Shown here piece after piece: positions 38,962 through 49,100 of a stretch of DNA of 64,000 nucleotides. Below the pieces are notes generated by a model. The model saw only the letters and a program-made list of their open reading frames with translations. It made no database searches and was not told where the DNA came from. The position numbers and the translations under genes are program-made. The stretch comes from Nitrospinaceae bacterium (GTDB lineage: Bacteria > Nitrospinota_A > UBA7883 > JAJDBK01). Where the stretch lies: NCBI GenBank assembly GCA_029261405.1, contig JAJDBK010000024.1:27650-91649 (forward strand). The letters are read 5' to 3'. The first letter of the stretch is position 1. Each line of letters begins with the position of its first letter.

Positions 38962-40077
38962 TTGCGCAGAGTATTATCAAAACACGACAGGTCGGATCTC
39001 CAGTCCGGACTGTCGGTTTCCATGAAGGCTTTAATCGATCTACTCGACTCTATCGACCTTCCTGCAAGTGTAGTCAGTAGCTCCGGAAAGCTTGTCCACA
39101 TAAACGATAAGCTGAAAAAAGAGATCATAGGGCGGTACGAAGGAGAACAATTCAACTGCAGTTGGGTGAAAGAGAGCGGAAACAATTGTCCCGATTGCGC
39201 GGAGCGTGTTACGGTTGACGGAAGATGTTTCCTGACCAATACAGGTTTTCTTTCCCTGGTATTCGCCATAAGAATTGAGCGGGTGGAAAACTCCCTGATC
39301 CGTGTATACTGCGACCAGTCCACACCCGACAACCCTGCAATAGCTCGTTCTTTATGCGCTATAAAACATCTCTTTGAAGATGAGCTATCAGATGGATCGT
39401 GGCCGTTTTCCACATCGTTGTCCCTCGTATCCGTAAACCTGAAAAAACTTCTCGATTCCCTCTCAAACTACCCTGAGTTTGAGAAGATACAGTTTCATAA
39501 CAAAATTCCGGATGAGGTTGCCGCCATAAAGGCAAGCCAGATCATTCTGTTTCAGGTTTCGAGGAGGCTTGTTCAGGAATTATCCCTGTTTAACCCCGAA
39601 GGAACGATAACAATCGGGTATAAAGAGAAGGGGCGTAAGGATACCGGCAAATTACACAGTATCACTTTTTCCATAAACACTCCGTCCTTGCCTATGAAAG
39701 GAATTCGTAGCGCCCTTAACGCCAGCGGATTAAGGATAGAACGCTTTTGCAAGTCTCTGCAGAAAATCACAGGTGTAACATTGGCGATTCCGAAGCTTGT
39801 TCATTCAAAAAAAGAGCTAAGCTACCAGTTCGACTCTCCATCTACGATGCAACGATCCCCCACCCCGGAGAACCTCACACACTCGATATACAAAATGTTG
39901 ACACCGAGGGAAGCTGAAATAACCGAACTGATACTCATGGGGTTCGATAACGAGTCTCTGGCCAAACGCCTCAAAATCAAGGTAACAACGGCTAAACAAC
40001 ACCTTAAGAAGATCTATAAAAAAACCGGCGCCAACAGCCGAGTGCATCTAATTTTCAAACTCTGCGATATCCTGTAG
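38962..40077 (+). CDS. LuxR-type transcriptional regulator with Cys-rich PAS-like sensor
   Basis: 371 residues. The N-terminal ~120 residues look PAS-like (SIDLPASVVSSSGKLVHIND) and contain four cysteines: Cys66, Cys76, Cys79 and Cys89 (spacing 9-2-9), a plausible metal or redox site. A middle region (about 150-275) is of unknown type. The C-terminal LuxR/GerE helix-turn-helix is clear (LTPREAEITELILMGFDNESLAKRL; KVTTAKQHLKKIYKKTG). The start is TTG 38962, with AGGGG (38950-38954) 7 nt upstream. It has no partner kinase nearby and may sense metal or redox state directly (inference). Targets are unknown. Confidence 0.85.
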   Translation: MRRVLSKHDRSDLQSGLSVSMKALIDLLDSIDLPASVVSSSGKLVHINDKLKKEIIGRYEGEQFNCSWVKESGNNCPDCAERVTVDGRCFLTNTGFLSLVFAIRIERVENSLIRVYCDQSTPDNPAIARSLCAIKHLFEDELSDGSWPFSTSLSLVSVNLKKLLDSLSNYPEFEKIQFHNKIPDEVAAIKASQIILFQVSRRLVQELSLFNPEGTITIGYKEKGRKDTGKLHSITFSINTPSLPMKGIRSALNASGLRIERFCKSLQKITGVTLAIPKLVHSKKELSYQFDSPSTMQRSPTPENLTHSIYKMLTPREAEITELILMGFDNESLAKRLKIKVTTAKQHLKKIYKKTGANSRVHLIFKLCDIL

Positions 40078-40141
40078 TCCGTTTTTCCAGGTTTGTTTCC
40101 ACAAATATATTTCCCGCACTGTAAATCGGTGTCCAGCGTTA

Positions 40142-40147
40142 TATAAT
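40142..40147 (+). promoter_or_regulatory. TATAAT box very close to the ABC-F start codon
   Basis: A perfect TATAAT ends 7 nt before the ATG at 40155, so transcription would start at or next to the start codon. No Shine-Dalgarno sequence is visible before this ATG, which fits a leaderless message. No good -35 box is seen, so the call is weak. Confidence 0.35.
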
Positions 40148-40154
40148 ACCAGCC

Positions 40155-42113
40155 ATGATCAGGCTTTCTGGAATAAGTAAATCCTTTGGCGACCGTACCC
40201 TTTTTAGCTCCATCAACTGGCATGTGAGCCCGAGGGACAGAGTTGGCCTTATTGGGGAAAACGGCGCGGGTAAATCGACCCTGTTACAGATCCTGGCCGG
40301 TGATTCGGAACCCGACTCAGGAGATCGAATCGCCCGTAACCGTCTGAAAGTGGGATATTTGCGTCAGGAGATAGAAATTGTATCGAAAGAGAAGACTCTC
40401 CTTACCTTTGTTCTGGAAGGGAGAGATGACCTTCTGCGACTTGAATCGCGGTTATCGGTTATCTCCAGGCGTATTGAGCGGGCCGACTCAGGCTCCGCCG
40501 ATAAACTTGCTTACGAAATGGCCCTCCTTGAGGAGGAGTACAAAAACGCTGGTGGTTACGGGAAACATGCGAAAGCCAAAGGTATTCTCGCAGGTCTCGG
40601 TTTTTCGGAGGCTGATTACCATCGTTCGTTGACACCCCTTTCGGGCGGATGGAGGATGCGCGCGGAGCTTGGCAAGATACTGTTCAGCTCTCCTGACCTT
40701 CTGTTGCTTGACGAGCCGACAAACCATCTCGATCTGGAATCGACCGTGTGGCTGGAGAGTTTCCTTAAAGGTTTTGAGGGCGCGATCCTTCTCATAAGCC
40801 ATGACCGCTATTTTTTAAATCGCATGGTCGATAACATAGCCGAGCTGACGGCGGGTGAGTTGACCCTCTACCCTTATCCCTACGACAAGTATCTTGTCGA
40901 AAAAGAGAACAGGATAGTCCAGATCGCCAAAAAAGCGGAGCGGCAAAGAAAAGAGATCGAAAGACAAGAGCGTTTTATAGAGCGGTTTCGGGCGAAGAAC
41001 ACAAAAGCGACCCAGGTTCAGAGCAGAGTCAGGGCTTTGGGCAAGATCGATATCATAAAAACGGCAAAGAAAAGCGTCAATTCAAGGTTCAGATTCCGTG
41101 AGTCGGGGCGTATCAACGATACGGCTGTCGAACTGACCGACGTGGTTTTCGGCTACAACACAACTCCGGTTTACGACAATCTGAATTTTACCCTCCGAAG
41201 AGGTGACAGGGTCGCGCTTGCGGGACCGAACGGCGCCGGTAAATCGACACTTATAAAAATTATCGCAGGAACGGTGGATGTAAAGTCGGGAAAGGTGAAG
41301 ACAGGTTCGCTGGTTACGGCCCGCTCATTCGCGCAACACCATGTGGAATCGTTTAACATGGAAAACACCGTGTTAAACGAGACAACCCGGCGGATCCCGT
41401 CAGACTCCATACCGATGGCGCGAACGGCCCTGGGAGCGTTTCTGTTCAGGAACGACGATGTAAACAAGAAGGTAAAAATCCTTTCGGGTGGAGAAAAGAG
41501 CAGGCTGGCGTTGGCGAAACTGGCTCTCACACCGACGAATCTGCTACTGCTCGACGAACCGACAAACCACCTTGATCTTTCAGGTAAGTCGGCGCTGGAG
41601 AAGGCGTTGCAGTCTTATTCCGGCTGTATCGTAATGATATCCCACGACCGGGCTTTCATCGACTCGGTAGCCAACAAGGTTATCCATGTGGAGAACGGGG
41701 AGTTGACCGAATACCTGGGTGGATATTCGTACTATGAGTCGCAAAGAGAGCAGGTTGTTTCGCGTAAAAATCTCACCAGAACTCAAACAGAACCGCGAAC
41801 CGGCGCAGAACCTGTGGCGAGCAAGAAAGAGATCCGCAGACAAGCCGCCGACAATCGTAAACGTCAGAACGAATTGGCGGGACCTCTTAAAAGCCGCCTT
41901 AAACTTGTGGAGATAAAAATTTCAGAGTGGGAAGAGCTGATAAGAGAACATGAGAGAACTCTTGCCGATCCATCCACATACTCTGACAAGTCAAAAATCA
42001 GGGAGTTGACAGTCGGCCTTTCGAACGCAAAATCGGAGGCGGGTGAGTTGATGGAAGAGTGGGAAGAGATATCGGGCAAACTCGAATTTATCAAGGCTGA
42101 AAACCCCCAATGA
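40155..42113 (+). CDS. ABC-F family ATPase (ribosome-associated, Uup/YheS-like)
   Basis: 652 residues with two ABC domains and no membrane segment. Walker A motifs are GENGAGKST (about 34-42) and GPNGAGKST (about 358-366). Signatures are LSGGWRMRAEL and LSGGEKSRLAL, with LLLDEPTNHLDL in both halves. The charged linker between the domains (EKENRIVQIAKKAERQRKEIER) is the ribosome-reaching arm of ABC-F proteins, and a C-terminal coiled coil (about 560-650) is present. Such proteins act on stalled or non-translating ribosomes. The gene overlaps selA by 4 nt (ATGA), so both concern translation and are coupled. Confidence 0.93.
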   Translation: MIRLSGISKSFGDRTLFSSINWHVSPRDRVGLIGENGAGKSTLLQILAGDSEPDSGDRIARNRLKVGYLRQEIEIVSKEKTLLTFVLEGRDDLLRLESRLSVISRRIERADSGSADKLAYEMALLEEEYKNAGGYGKHAKAKGILAGLGFSEADYHRSLTPLSGGWRMRAELGKILFSSPDLLLLDEPTNHLDLESTVWLESFLKGFEGAILLISHDRYFLNRMVDNIAELTAGELTLYPYPYDKYLVEKENRIVQIAKKAERQRKEIERQERFIERFRAKNTKATQVQSRVRALGKIDIIKTAKKSVNSRFRFRESGRINDTAVELTDVVFGYNTTPVYDNLNFTLRRGDRVALAGPNGAGKSTLIKIIAGTVDVKSGKVKTGSLVTARSFAQHHVESFNMENTVLNETTRRIPSDSIPMARTALGAFLFRNDDVNKKVKILSGGEKSRLALAKLALTPTNLLLLDEPTNHLDLSGKSALEKALQSYSGCIVMISHDRAFIDSVANKVIHVENGELTEYLGGYSYYESQREQVVSRKNLTRTQTEPRTGAEPVASKKEIRRQAADNRKRQNELAGPLKSRLKLVEIKISEWEELIREHERTLADPSTYSDKSKIRELTVGLSNAKSEAGELMEEWEEISGKLEFIKAENPQ

Positions 42114-43519
42114 AACCAGAAGATGGAAAGAAGAGCCTGTTTTCAAAACTTCCATCGGTAGAAAAACTTCTCGTATCGACCTCTTGCGAACCAGTGACGG
42201 AAAAATATGGCCGGGATCTTACAGCAAAAGCTATCCGTGAAGTTGTGGAGTGTGTGAGAAACGATATCAGGAGTGGTGACGAAGCTTCATTTCCAGAAAA
42301 TGAATCCGCATGGATGGATAAAGCGGGTTCGTTACTTTCGGAGTGGACGGCCCCCACTTTAAAATCTGCGATTAACTGTACCGGAGTGGTTGTCCATACG
42401 AACCTGGGACGTTCACAACTTGCCGGGGAGGCTCTCAATGCCGTTATGGAGGCTTCCAGGGCGGCTGTCAACCTGGAATACAACCTTTCGAGCGGATGTC
42501 GTGGCGAACGGGATCGTCATGTGGAGGACCTGCTGATTCGCTTGACAGGGTCTGAGGCGGCTACTGTGGTGAATAATAACGCCGCCGCCGTACTGTTGAC
42601 CCTGAACACTCTCTCCAACGGTCGAGAGGCCATCGTATCGAGAGGCGAACTGATCGAGATAGGGGGCAGTTTCCGTCTTCCTGAAATCATGTCACAAAGC
42701 GGTTCTGTTTTGCGGGAGGTCGGAACCACCAACAGAACCCATCTACACGATTATGAGAGCGCTATCACAGGATCGACCGGCGTTATTCTCAAAGCTCATA
42801 CCAGTAACTACCGCGTTGTCGGTTTTACCTGCGCTCCAGGCTTAAAAGAGCTTTCCGGCCTTGCTCGCAAAACCTCTGTGCCGCTTCTGGTGGATCTTGG
42901 CTCAGGGACGTTGACAGGCCTTGACCGGTTCGGGTTGTCCACGGAACCAACCGTTAGCGCCACAATAAGTGACGGCGCTGATATCGTCACCTTTTCAGGA
43001 GATAAACTGCTCGGCGGACCGCAGTGCGGTATCATTGCTGGCAGGAAAGATCTTGTGGACAAGATAAGGAAAAATCACCTTAAACGCGCTTTACGCTGTT
43101 GCAAACTGACCCTGGCGGGGCTTTCCGCCACTTTGCGATTGTATCTCAACCCTGCGGACGCAATCGACAAAATACCGACGTTACGCCACCTCTCAAGAGA
43201 GATTGACCAAATCAAGGGTACCGCCACAGAGGTGTCTACCATCCTGAAGAAATTTTTTGGAGGAGCCGCTGAGATCTTTCCGATACATGACATATCCCGG
43301 GCCGGTAGCGGCGCTTTACCAGAAGTTGATATAAAAAGTGTAAGTGTGGCGATTCGCCATAAAACCATCAGTCCCGATGAACTTGCCGACTGGTTCAGGA
43401 AACTTGATACGTCGATTCTTGGACGTATTGAAGACGACCTTTATCGGTTGGATATGCGCTGTATCGACAGCCCGGATCAGATAGGGGTGATAATCGAAGG
43501 GGTCACGCCGCCGCCGTAG
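42110..43519 (+). CDS. selA: L-seryl-tRNA(Sec) selenium transferase
   Basis: A 469-residue fold-type I PLP enzyme. The family signature INCTGVVVHTNLGRSQL is near residue 88 and the PLP lysine is Lys299 in TFSGDKLLGGPQCG. It converts Ser-tRNA(Sec) to Sec-tRNA(Sec) with selenophosphate, so the organism makes selenoproteins and in-frame UGA codons may be read as Sec. selB, selC and selD are not in the window. The start overlaps the ABC-F stop. Confidence 0.96.
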   Translation: MKPEDGKKSLFSKLPSVEKLLVSTSCEPVTEKYGRDLTAKAIREVVECVRNDIRSGDEASFPENESAWMDKAGSLLSEWTAPTLKSAINCTGVVVHTNLGRSQLAGEALNAVMEASRAAVNLEYNLSSGCRGERDRHVEDLLIRLTGSEAATVVNNNAAAVLLTLNTLSNGREAIVSRGELIEIGGSFRLPEIMSQSGSVLREVGTTNRTHLHDYESAITGSTGVILKAHTSNYRVVGFTCAPGLKELSGLARKTSVPLLVDLGSGTLTGLDRFGLSTEPTVSATISDGADIVTFSGDKLLGGPQCGIIAGRKDLVDKIRKNHLKRALRCCKLTLAGLSATLRLYLNPADAIDKIPTLRHLSREIDQIKGTATEVSTILKKFFGGAAEIFPIHDISRAGSGALPEVDIKSVSVAIRHKTISPDELADWFRKLDTSILGRIEDDLYRLDMRCIDSPDQIGVIIEGVTPPP

Positions 43520-43544
43520 CGACAGGAGGTCATGCAGAACGTCT

Positions 43545-43575
43545 CCGGGCGGCCATGGCAAATACGACCACCCGG
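43545..43575. terminator. possible shared terminator between convergent selA and HU gene
   Basis: CCGGGCGG (43545-43552) and CCACCCGG (43568-43575) form an 8-bp stem with one mismatch on the plus-strand RNA, which becomes a G-U pair on the minus-strand RNA. No T-run follows on either side, so function is uncertain. Confidence 0.3.
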
Positions 43576-43587
43576 ATTTGTAAAGCT

Positions 43588-43893
43588 CTACTCTTTTTTC
43601 TTTTTAACCGGAATCACGGCGTCCTTACACGCTTTTGCGACACGGAATTTAACTACTTTTTTAGCGGGAATCTTGATTGCTTCACCCGTCTGCGGATTGC
43701 GACCCATACGGGCTTTTCTCGCAACCAGAACCAGTTTTCCGATTCCAGGTATTGTAAAACCCAGTTTGGCCTGTTTGTATGCGAGTTGGGCCAGATCGTC
43801 AAGAATCTGTCCGGCAAGTTTTTTGGTAATGCCAGCGTTGCCAGCCAGCGTATCGGCTATCTGAGCCTTGGTCATAGCTTTCTTCTCAGCCAT
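43588..43893 (-). CDS. HU-family DNA-binding protein
   Basis: A 101-residue histone-like protein. It has the HU helices (MTKAQIADTLAG), the beta-arm core GFTIPGIGKLVLV and the arm tip RNPQTGEAIKIPAKKVVKFRV, with a Lys-rich tail VKKKKE. It bends and packs DNA as a dimer. GGAGGG lies about 10 nt before the ATG. It is monocistronic and convergent with selA. HU against IHF cannot be told firmly, but the arm tip fits HU. Confidence 0.93.
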   Translation of the reverse strand: MAEKKAMTKAQIADTLAGNAGITKKLAGQILDDLAQLAYKQAKLGFTIPGIGKLVLVARKARMGRNPQTGEAIKIPAKKVVKFRVAKACKDAVIPVKKKKE

Positions 43894-44063
43894 CTATTAT
43901 TTCCCTCCAACAGGTCAATGGTTATTTTTATCCGGTTAACTTAAGACCGCAGGATTTTAATCAGAGATCGACATCTAATACAATAGAAAAAATTGATTTT
44001 GCCCTTGTATAGTGTGGGAAAGGTGAAGTTTCACCCTCCTGGCGCGGAAGAAACCGTAGTGTC

Positions 44064-44348
44064 CTACTCGGACCAGTTGTATTCGCGCACTGTCCAGTCG
44101 TCATCGAAGACAACCCACAAGGAGCTCAAGTTGACATCCTTGTAGAAATAGGCCATTCCGTACTCTGTAGGAATTTTCATCTCCGGCTCGCCAAGCAGTT
44201 CGGTCAGCCGTCCTCGTGTCGTAACGCCCTCGTCAATCTGCGACATTTTGTCTTTGGTGATCGACGTGGGGGTGTTGATTCCGAGCGGAGTTGTGGAACA
44301 CCCGGCCAGCAGGACGGCGATGGAGAAGTATGCAATAAACTTTGTCAT
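44064..44348 (-). CDS. BamE/SmpA-like outer-membrane lipoprotein
   Basis: 94 residues: signal YFSIAVLLAGC with lipobox LAGC, then a short SmpA/OmlA-type domain (GVTTRGRLTELLGEPEM...YGMAYFYKDV). BamE is a small lipoprotein of the outer-membrane protein assembly complex; this protein keeps the G-T-x-x-x-L-LG-P core but is otherwise diverged, so it could be another small OmlA-fold lipoprotein. ATG 44348 is chosen because it gives a proper signal and overlaps the previous stop (ATGA). Confidence 0.72.
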   Translation of the reverse strand: MTKFIAYFSIAVLLAGCSTTPLGINTPTSITKDKMSQIDEGVTTRGRLTELLGEPEMKIPTEYGMAYFYKDVNLSSLWVVFDDDWTVREYNWSE

Positions 44349-44791
44349 TTTATGTATTCTACCCGGCTTAACCTCTTTACTCCATTCTTTTTGCAAAAAC
44401 CCGCTCTAACCTCCAGCGCGTACCTTACTTTCTCTCCTGACCGGTAGAGTTCGCACGGCAATTCGTAGCACGGTTTTGCGGAGTGATGAATGGTACGGAC
44501 CGTAAAATCCTTGTCGAGGAAGATAATATCAATTGGAAAAATAACGTTCCGCATCCAGAATGACCGATAAGTGTCGTCACTAAAGATGAAAAACATTCCA
44601 CCACCCGGTTCAAGTCCCGTCCGAAACATCAACCCCCTGGTTTGTTCACCAGAGGATCTCGCCTCTTCGACACTTATTTCAACGGGAGGAGCCAAATCCT
44701 TGAAAAGTATGGTCTGGCAGTGAGCTATCCCCGAAGGGGCCAGCGTAAAAAAGAGGAGCGACAAGGCAAATGACAATTGTACCGGTTTCAA
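44345..44791 (-). CDS. DUF192 family secreted protein
   Basis: 148 residues with a signal peptide (LSFALSLLFFTLAPSGIAHC) and a DUF192 domain (TRGLMFRTGLEPGGGMFFIF, FWMRNVIFPIDIIFLD, ALEVRAGFCKKNGV). DUF192 is a small beta-barrel exported protein of unknown function, common in bacteria and archaea. The start is TTG 44791, 6 nt after the upstream small gene, with no good alternative that keeps the signal. It is coupled to the BamE-like lipoprotein gene. Confidence 0.85.
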   Translation of the reverse strand: MKPVQLSFALSLLFFTLAPSGIAHCQTILFKDLAPPVEISVEEARSSGEQTRGLMFRTGLEPGGGMFFIFSDDTYRSFWMRNVIFPIDIIFLDKDFTVRTIHHSAKPCYELPCELYRSGEKVRYALEVRAGFCKKNGVKRLSRVEYIK

Positions 44792-44797
44792 AGTTAA

Positions 44798-45037
44798 TCA
44801 AGGCGCATTGTGCATGTTTGCGATCCTGGCCTTACGCGCTTTAACCGTCTCTTCCATCTCCCTTATCCTGGCCTCATACAGGTTTTCGATAAATTCCCGC
44901 TGATTTTTTATCATTCTGCGGACCTGTGTATCCAGAGAGATCGTATGTATAAACGTAGACAAACCGAGCGCGGCAAGCAATCCGAACTGAATCTGAAGGA
45001 TCAGCCTGAAAACCGGTTCAATAATCGAAATATCCAT
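44798..45037 (-). CDS. small membrane protein with coiled-coil tail
   Basis: 79 residues, no family recognised. One hydrophobic segment (about 8-30, VFRLILQIQFGLLAALGLSTF) is followed by a highly charged, probably coiled-coil helix (about 38-72) rich in Arg, Lys and Glu. ATG 45037 is chosen because AGGAG lies 8 nt upstream. It heads a three-gene minus-strand operon with DUF192 and the BamE-like lipoprotein; it may serve as a membrane scaffold, but this is inference. Confidence 0.7.
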   Translation of the reverse strand: MDISIIEPVFRLILQIQFGLLAALGLSTFIHTISLDTQVRRMIKNQREFIENLYEARIREMEETVKARKARIANMHNAP

Positions 45038-45109
45038 ATTCACCACTCCTGGTTCTATGATCGGAAACCTGAAGTGATTACTTTAGCCCTCTTGAGCCCG
45101 CTTCGAAGA

Positions 45110-45146
45110 TAAAAAAGGGGCGATCCTCTGTTGGCAAGGACCGCCC
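45110..45146 (-). terminator. rho-independent terminator of the ferredoxin gene
   Basis: On the minus strand GGGCGGTCCT (45146-45137) pairs with AGGATCGCCC (45127-45118), one G-U pair, loop of 9, followed by CTTTTTTATC. It starts 20 nt after the ferredoxin stop. Confidence 0.85.
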
Positions 45147-45166
45147 GATATAGACTTCGAGTTGCC

Positions 45167-45502
<336 letters not shown>

Positions 45503-45660
45503 TTAATAAAGGATATATCCTGCATATTAGTTGTGGGCAGGTCAAGATTTTTTTTCCATTGTATATCATCCCGGATGGATATTAGGCATTCCAACCTGTT
45601 AGAATCTGAAGTAACGGGGATCACCCCGGAGAAAGGTACAATTGGATTCAGGAGTTTTTT

Positions 45661-46122
45661 GTGAAAAACAAAATAATAACAATACTTGCGGCATTCGTCT
45701 TTGTGGCGGTATTGATTTATACGGAAGAGTCCGCCAAAGATGATTTTAGGGCGCAAGAAGCGGCCCGGAGCCAGAGTAGCGAGATGGAGGAGAGCATTCC
45801 TCCTATCAAGGAGATTTCCGCCATGGAGCTTAAAGGTATGATGGAGCGTGGGGAGGATTTTGTTCTGATCGATGTGCGGGAGAAGAGCGAGTACGATGAG
45901 GGTCATATAAAGGGGGCGACGTTAATCCCCAGAGAATCGGTACTCTCGGAGCTACCGAAAAGATATCAGGACCGATCCACGACCATGGTATTCTATTGTG
46001 CGGTAGGAGGTCGATCCAGTATGGCGTCCGGGACCGCTCATATTCTTGGATATGCTAACGTGATGAACTTCAAGGGATCGTTCGCCGCATGGAAAGAGAA
46101 GGGTTACGAGATTGTCCGATAG
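45661..46122 (+). CDS. exported or membrane-anchored rhodanese-like protein
   Basis: 153 residues. A hydrophobic N-terminus (IITILAAFVFVAVLIY) without a clear cleavage site is probably an anchor, then a rhodanese domain (about 50-150) with VLIDVREKSEYDEGHIKGA and the active-site loop FYCAVGGRSS, where Cys is the sulfur-accepting residue. It would carry or transfer sulfane sulfur in the periplasm. The start is GTG 45661. A small hairpin CGGGG-ATCA-CCCCG (45615-45628) lies in its leader. It precedes the GGDEF/EAL gene by 28 nt. Confidence 0.85.
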   Translation: MKNKIITILAAFVFVAVLIYTEESAKDDFRAQEAARSQSSEMEESIPPIKEISAMELKGMMERGEDFVLIDVREKSEYDEGHIKGATLIPRESVLSELPKRYQDRSTTMVFYCAVGGRSSMASGTAHILGYANVMNFKGSFAAWKEKGYEIVR

Positions 46123-46150
46123 CTGATAACTTTCAGCCACTCATGTATCC

Positions 46151-49100
46151 ATGATAAACCTGTACAATAGGATCAGCTTCAGGATCAACGCTCTGATCCT
46201 CCTTTTCATATTCATCCCAACGGGAATAACGGCTTTTTATTACAACAGCAGGCTGGATGAAGATCTGAAAAACGAGCTGTTGATTAAGGTTGTAGACGAG
46301 TTAGATACGAAAACGGGACATGCCAACGCCGTTCTTGATTTTCTGTCTGATGACGCTGTTGCGGTTGCAGATCATATGTCTAACCAATTGAACGCGAACC
46401 TTGAACTTGCGGACTCGGTCTCAAGCCAGCCAGCCTCCCCCCGGTTTCTCTCAAGCGCCTTGAGGAACACTCTCGCCGCCGACTTCAAGACCGAAATATC
46501 GGCAACCAATCAAATAGCGCAACTACGTCTCATCAACGCAAAAGGAGACGAACTTGTAAAGGTCGTAAGAGCCAGCCTGATGATCATTGATACGCCTCCA
46601 GAGGAGCTTCAGAATAAATCGGACATGTTTTATTTCAAGCTTGGTATGGAAAACAGGAGCGGTAAGCCGCTTATCACGGAGCCTACGCTGAATATGGAGC
46701 ATGGGGAACCTTCACAGCTTATGGTCAGGCTGACCCAAAAGGTGTTCCTGTCAAACGGCAAACTGTTCGGAATTATCGCGCTCAATGTGGATGCCGGTCT
46801 GCTTTTCAGAGGCCTGCCACCAGACCGGAACAATGGCTATCAGGTCATCGACGACGAAGGTTTCTATCTGCTCCATGAAGACAAAAGCAAACTTTTCGGC
46901 AGGGAGCTTGGGCATAACTCAAACCTGCTGGATGAAGAGCCGGAACTTCGGAACAACCTCAAGGAGCAGGACTCAACGATCCATTGGGATCCAGGGCAAA
47001 AGGAGTACCGTGTCTGGAAAAAGGTGTTCTTCAGCAAAACAGACAAGTCCCGTTATCTTGTATTTCTCCACATGGTAAAAGAATCGTCCATCCTTGGCGA
47101 TTGGGCGAAAACAGTGAAACGGGGGGGCGGGGTCCTCCTCGTTATAGCCATTCTCAGTCTGGTTCTCATCAACCTTCTTGTAAACCGGGCGTTGCATCCG
47201 TTGACCGCCCTCACCAATTCCATCAGGAGCCTGGAAGCGGGCAACCTGTCGGTCCGCTCAAACTACAAGTCGGAGACGGAAATAGGCGAGATAAACGAAG
47301 CCTTCAACTCCATGGCCATGAGGCTTGAGAAAAAAACGTCCCTTCTGAAACTGATCCAGGAGATCACCTGTGAAGCGAACGAAGCCTCGGATGCGGATGA
47401 GGCGATGTTTACCTGCCTTGGGAAGATATGTGAGTATACAGGTTGGGAAGTCGGGCATGCCTACCTGGTCAATGAAGACGGCGTTCTCCATCCTTCCGAA
47501 ATCTGGACCGTAAGCGATCCGGAGGAATTCGAGAGTTTTCGGGAATTAACCAAATCCAAATCTTTTGCGCCGGGAGAAGGTCTTCCTGGCAGGGTATACA
47601 AAAGCGGAAAACCGATATGGATAACGGATATCAACAATGATCCCGATTTTCCGAGAAAACATGCCAGCGGGAAACTGAAACTCAAGACCGGCATGGCTTT
47701 CCCTGTAAATGAAGGAAAAAACATCACGGCGGTTCTGGAATTTTTCACCCTGGAGAGAATTGAGCCGGACCAGATCATGCTCGATACGGTTTCAAACCTT
47801 GCAACCGGGTTTGGCCGAATCCTGGAGCGTAAAAGAGCCGAAGAGAAGATACGACTTCTTTCCCTATTCCCGGCCACCAACCCCAACCCGGTTATCCGTT
47901 ATAACAAGGACGGAAAGCTGTCGTACGGCAACAAAGCGAGCCGTCCATTGCTTGTGGCGATCGAAGAGAGAATTCTATCGTCCGATGCCAGCGAATGGTT
48001 CAATTTGGTACGAGAAACATACAAGACCGGAACGCCACACAAAATGGAGCTGAACTTGGGCTTCGCCATCTTTTCCGTGATGTTCACTTCTATTCCCCAC
48101 TCGGATCTTGTCTACGCCTACGGAGAGGATATAACCGAACGCCGCAGGGCCGAGGAGAGCCTGAAACTCTCCGAGAAGGTCATACAGAGCGCCAGCGAAG
48201 GTGTCATGGTTACTGATGCAAACATTAAAATCAAAGCTGTCAACCCGGCGTTTACCGCCATAACCGGTTACAGTCCGGAAGAGGTTATAGGAAAAAATCC
48301 GAGTGTACTCCAGTCTTACAGACACGATAAGAAGTTCTACAAGGAGATGTGGGACAGTATTATAAATCAGGGCCGTTGGCATGGGGAGATATGGGATCGA
48401 CGGAAGAATGGTGAAGCCTACATCGAAAAACTGACAATCACTGCGATCAAGGATTCCGAGGGGAGAACCACCCAGTACGCGTCGATATTTCACGATATCA
48501 CCGAGCTGAAACTCAACCAGGAAGAGATCGAATACAAGGCCTATTACGATTCGTTAACCGGTCTGCCGAACCGTCAACTCCTGATGGACCGGATGAAACT
48601 GGCCATCGCCAGAGCGAAACGAAACGACGAGAAACTTGGCGTACTCTTCATCGATCTGGACGGATTCAAGCATGTTAACGACAGCCTTGGGCACGCCGCC
48701 GGTGATCTTTTGTTGCAGGGAGTCTCCGTTCGCCTTGTGAGCGAATTAAGGGATGAAGACACCGTGGCAAGGCTCGGTGGCGACGAGTTCCTGGTAATTC
48801 TTGAAAAGGTGATTGACGAACAGGAGGCCTCCGCTATGGCGCGCCGCCTGATCGAGTCAATTACTGAGCCCTTCAACTACAAGGGGGAAGATCTGTTTAT
48901 CTCCCTGAGCATAGGTGTCGCCATCTACCCCGTTGACGGTGAAAGCGTAGAGGAATTGCTCAAACACGCCGATATGGCGATGTATCACGTCAAGGACGAA
49001 GGGAAAAACAACTTCAAGTTCTTCAGTTCATCCATGAACGAAAGAGCGGGACAGCGGATGTTACTGGAGAAAAACCTGCGTCGGGCTATCCAGAATAAAG

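Noticed and set aside
43520..44063. tRNA-Sec (selC) or another RNA gene near selA
   Set aside because: Apart from the HU gene, the remaining spacers show no cloverleaf or T-loop sequence.
45510..45521. 12-bp palindrome AGGATATATCCT between the ferredoxin and rhodanese genes
   Set aside because: Could be an operator, but a palindrome this short and AT-rich is expected by chance and no regulator is adjacent.
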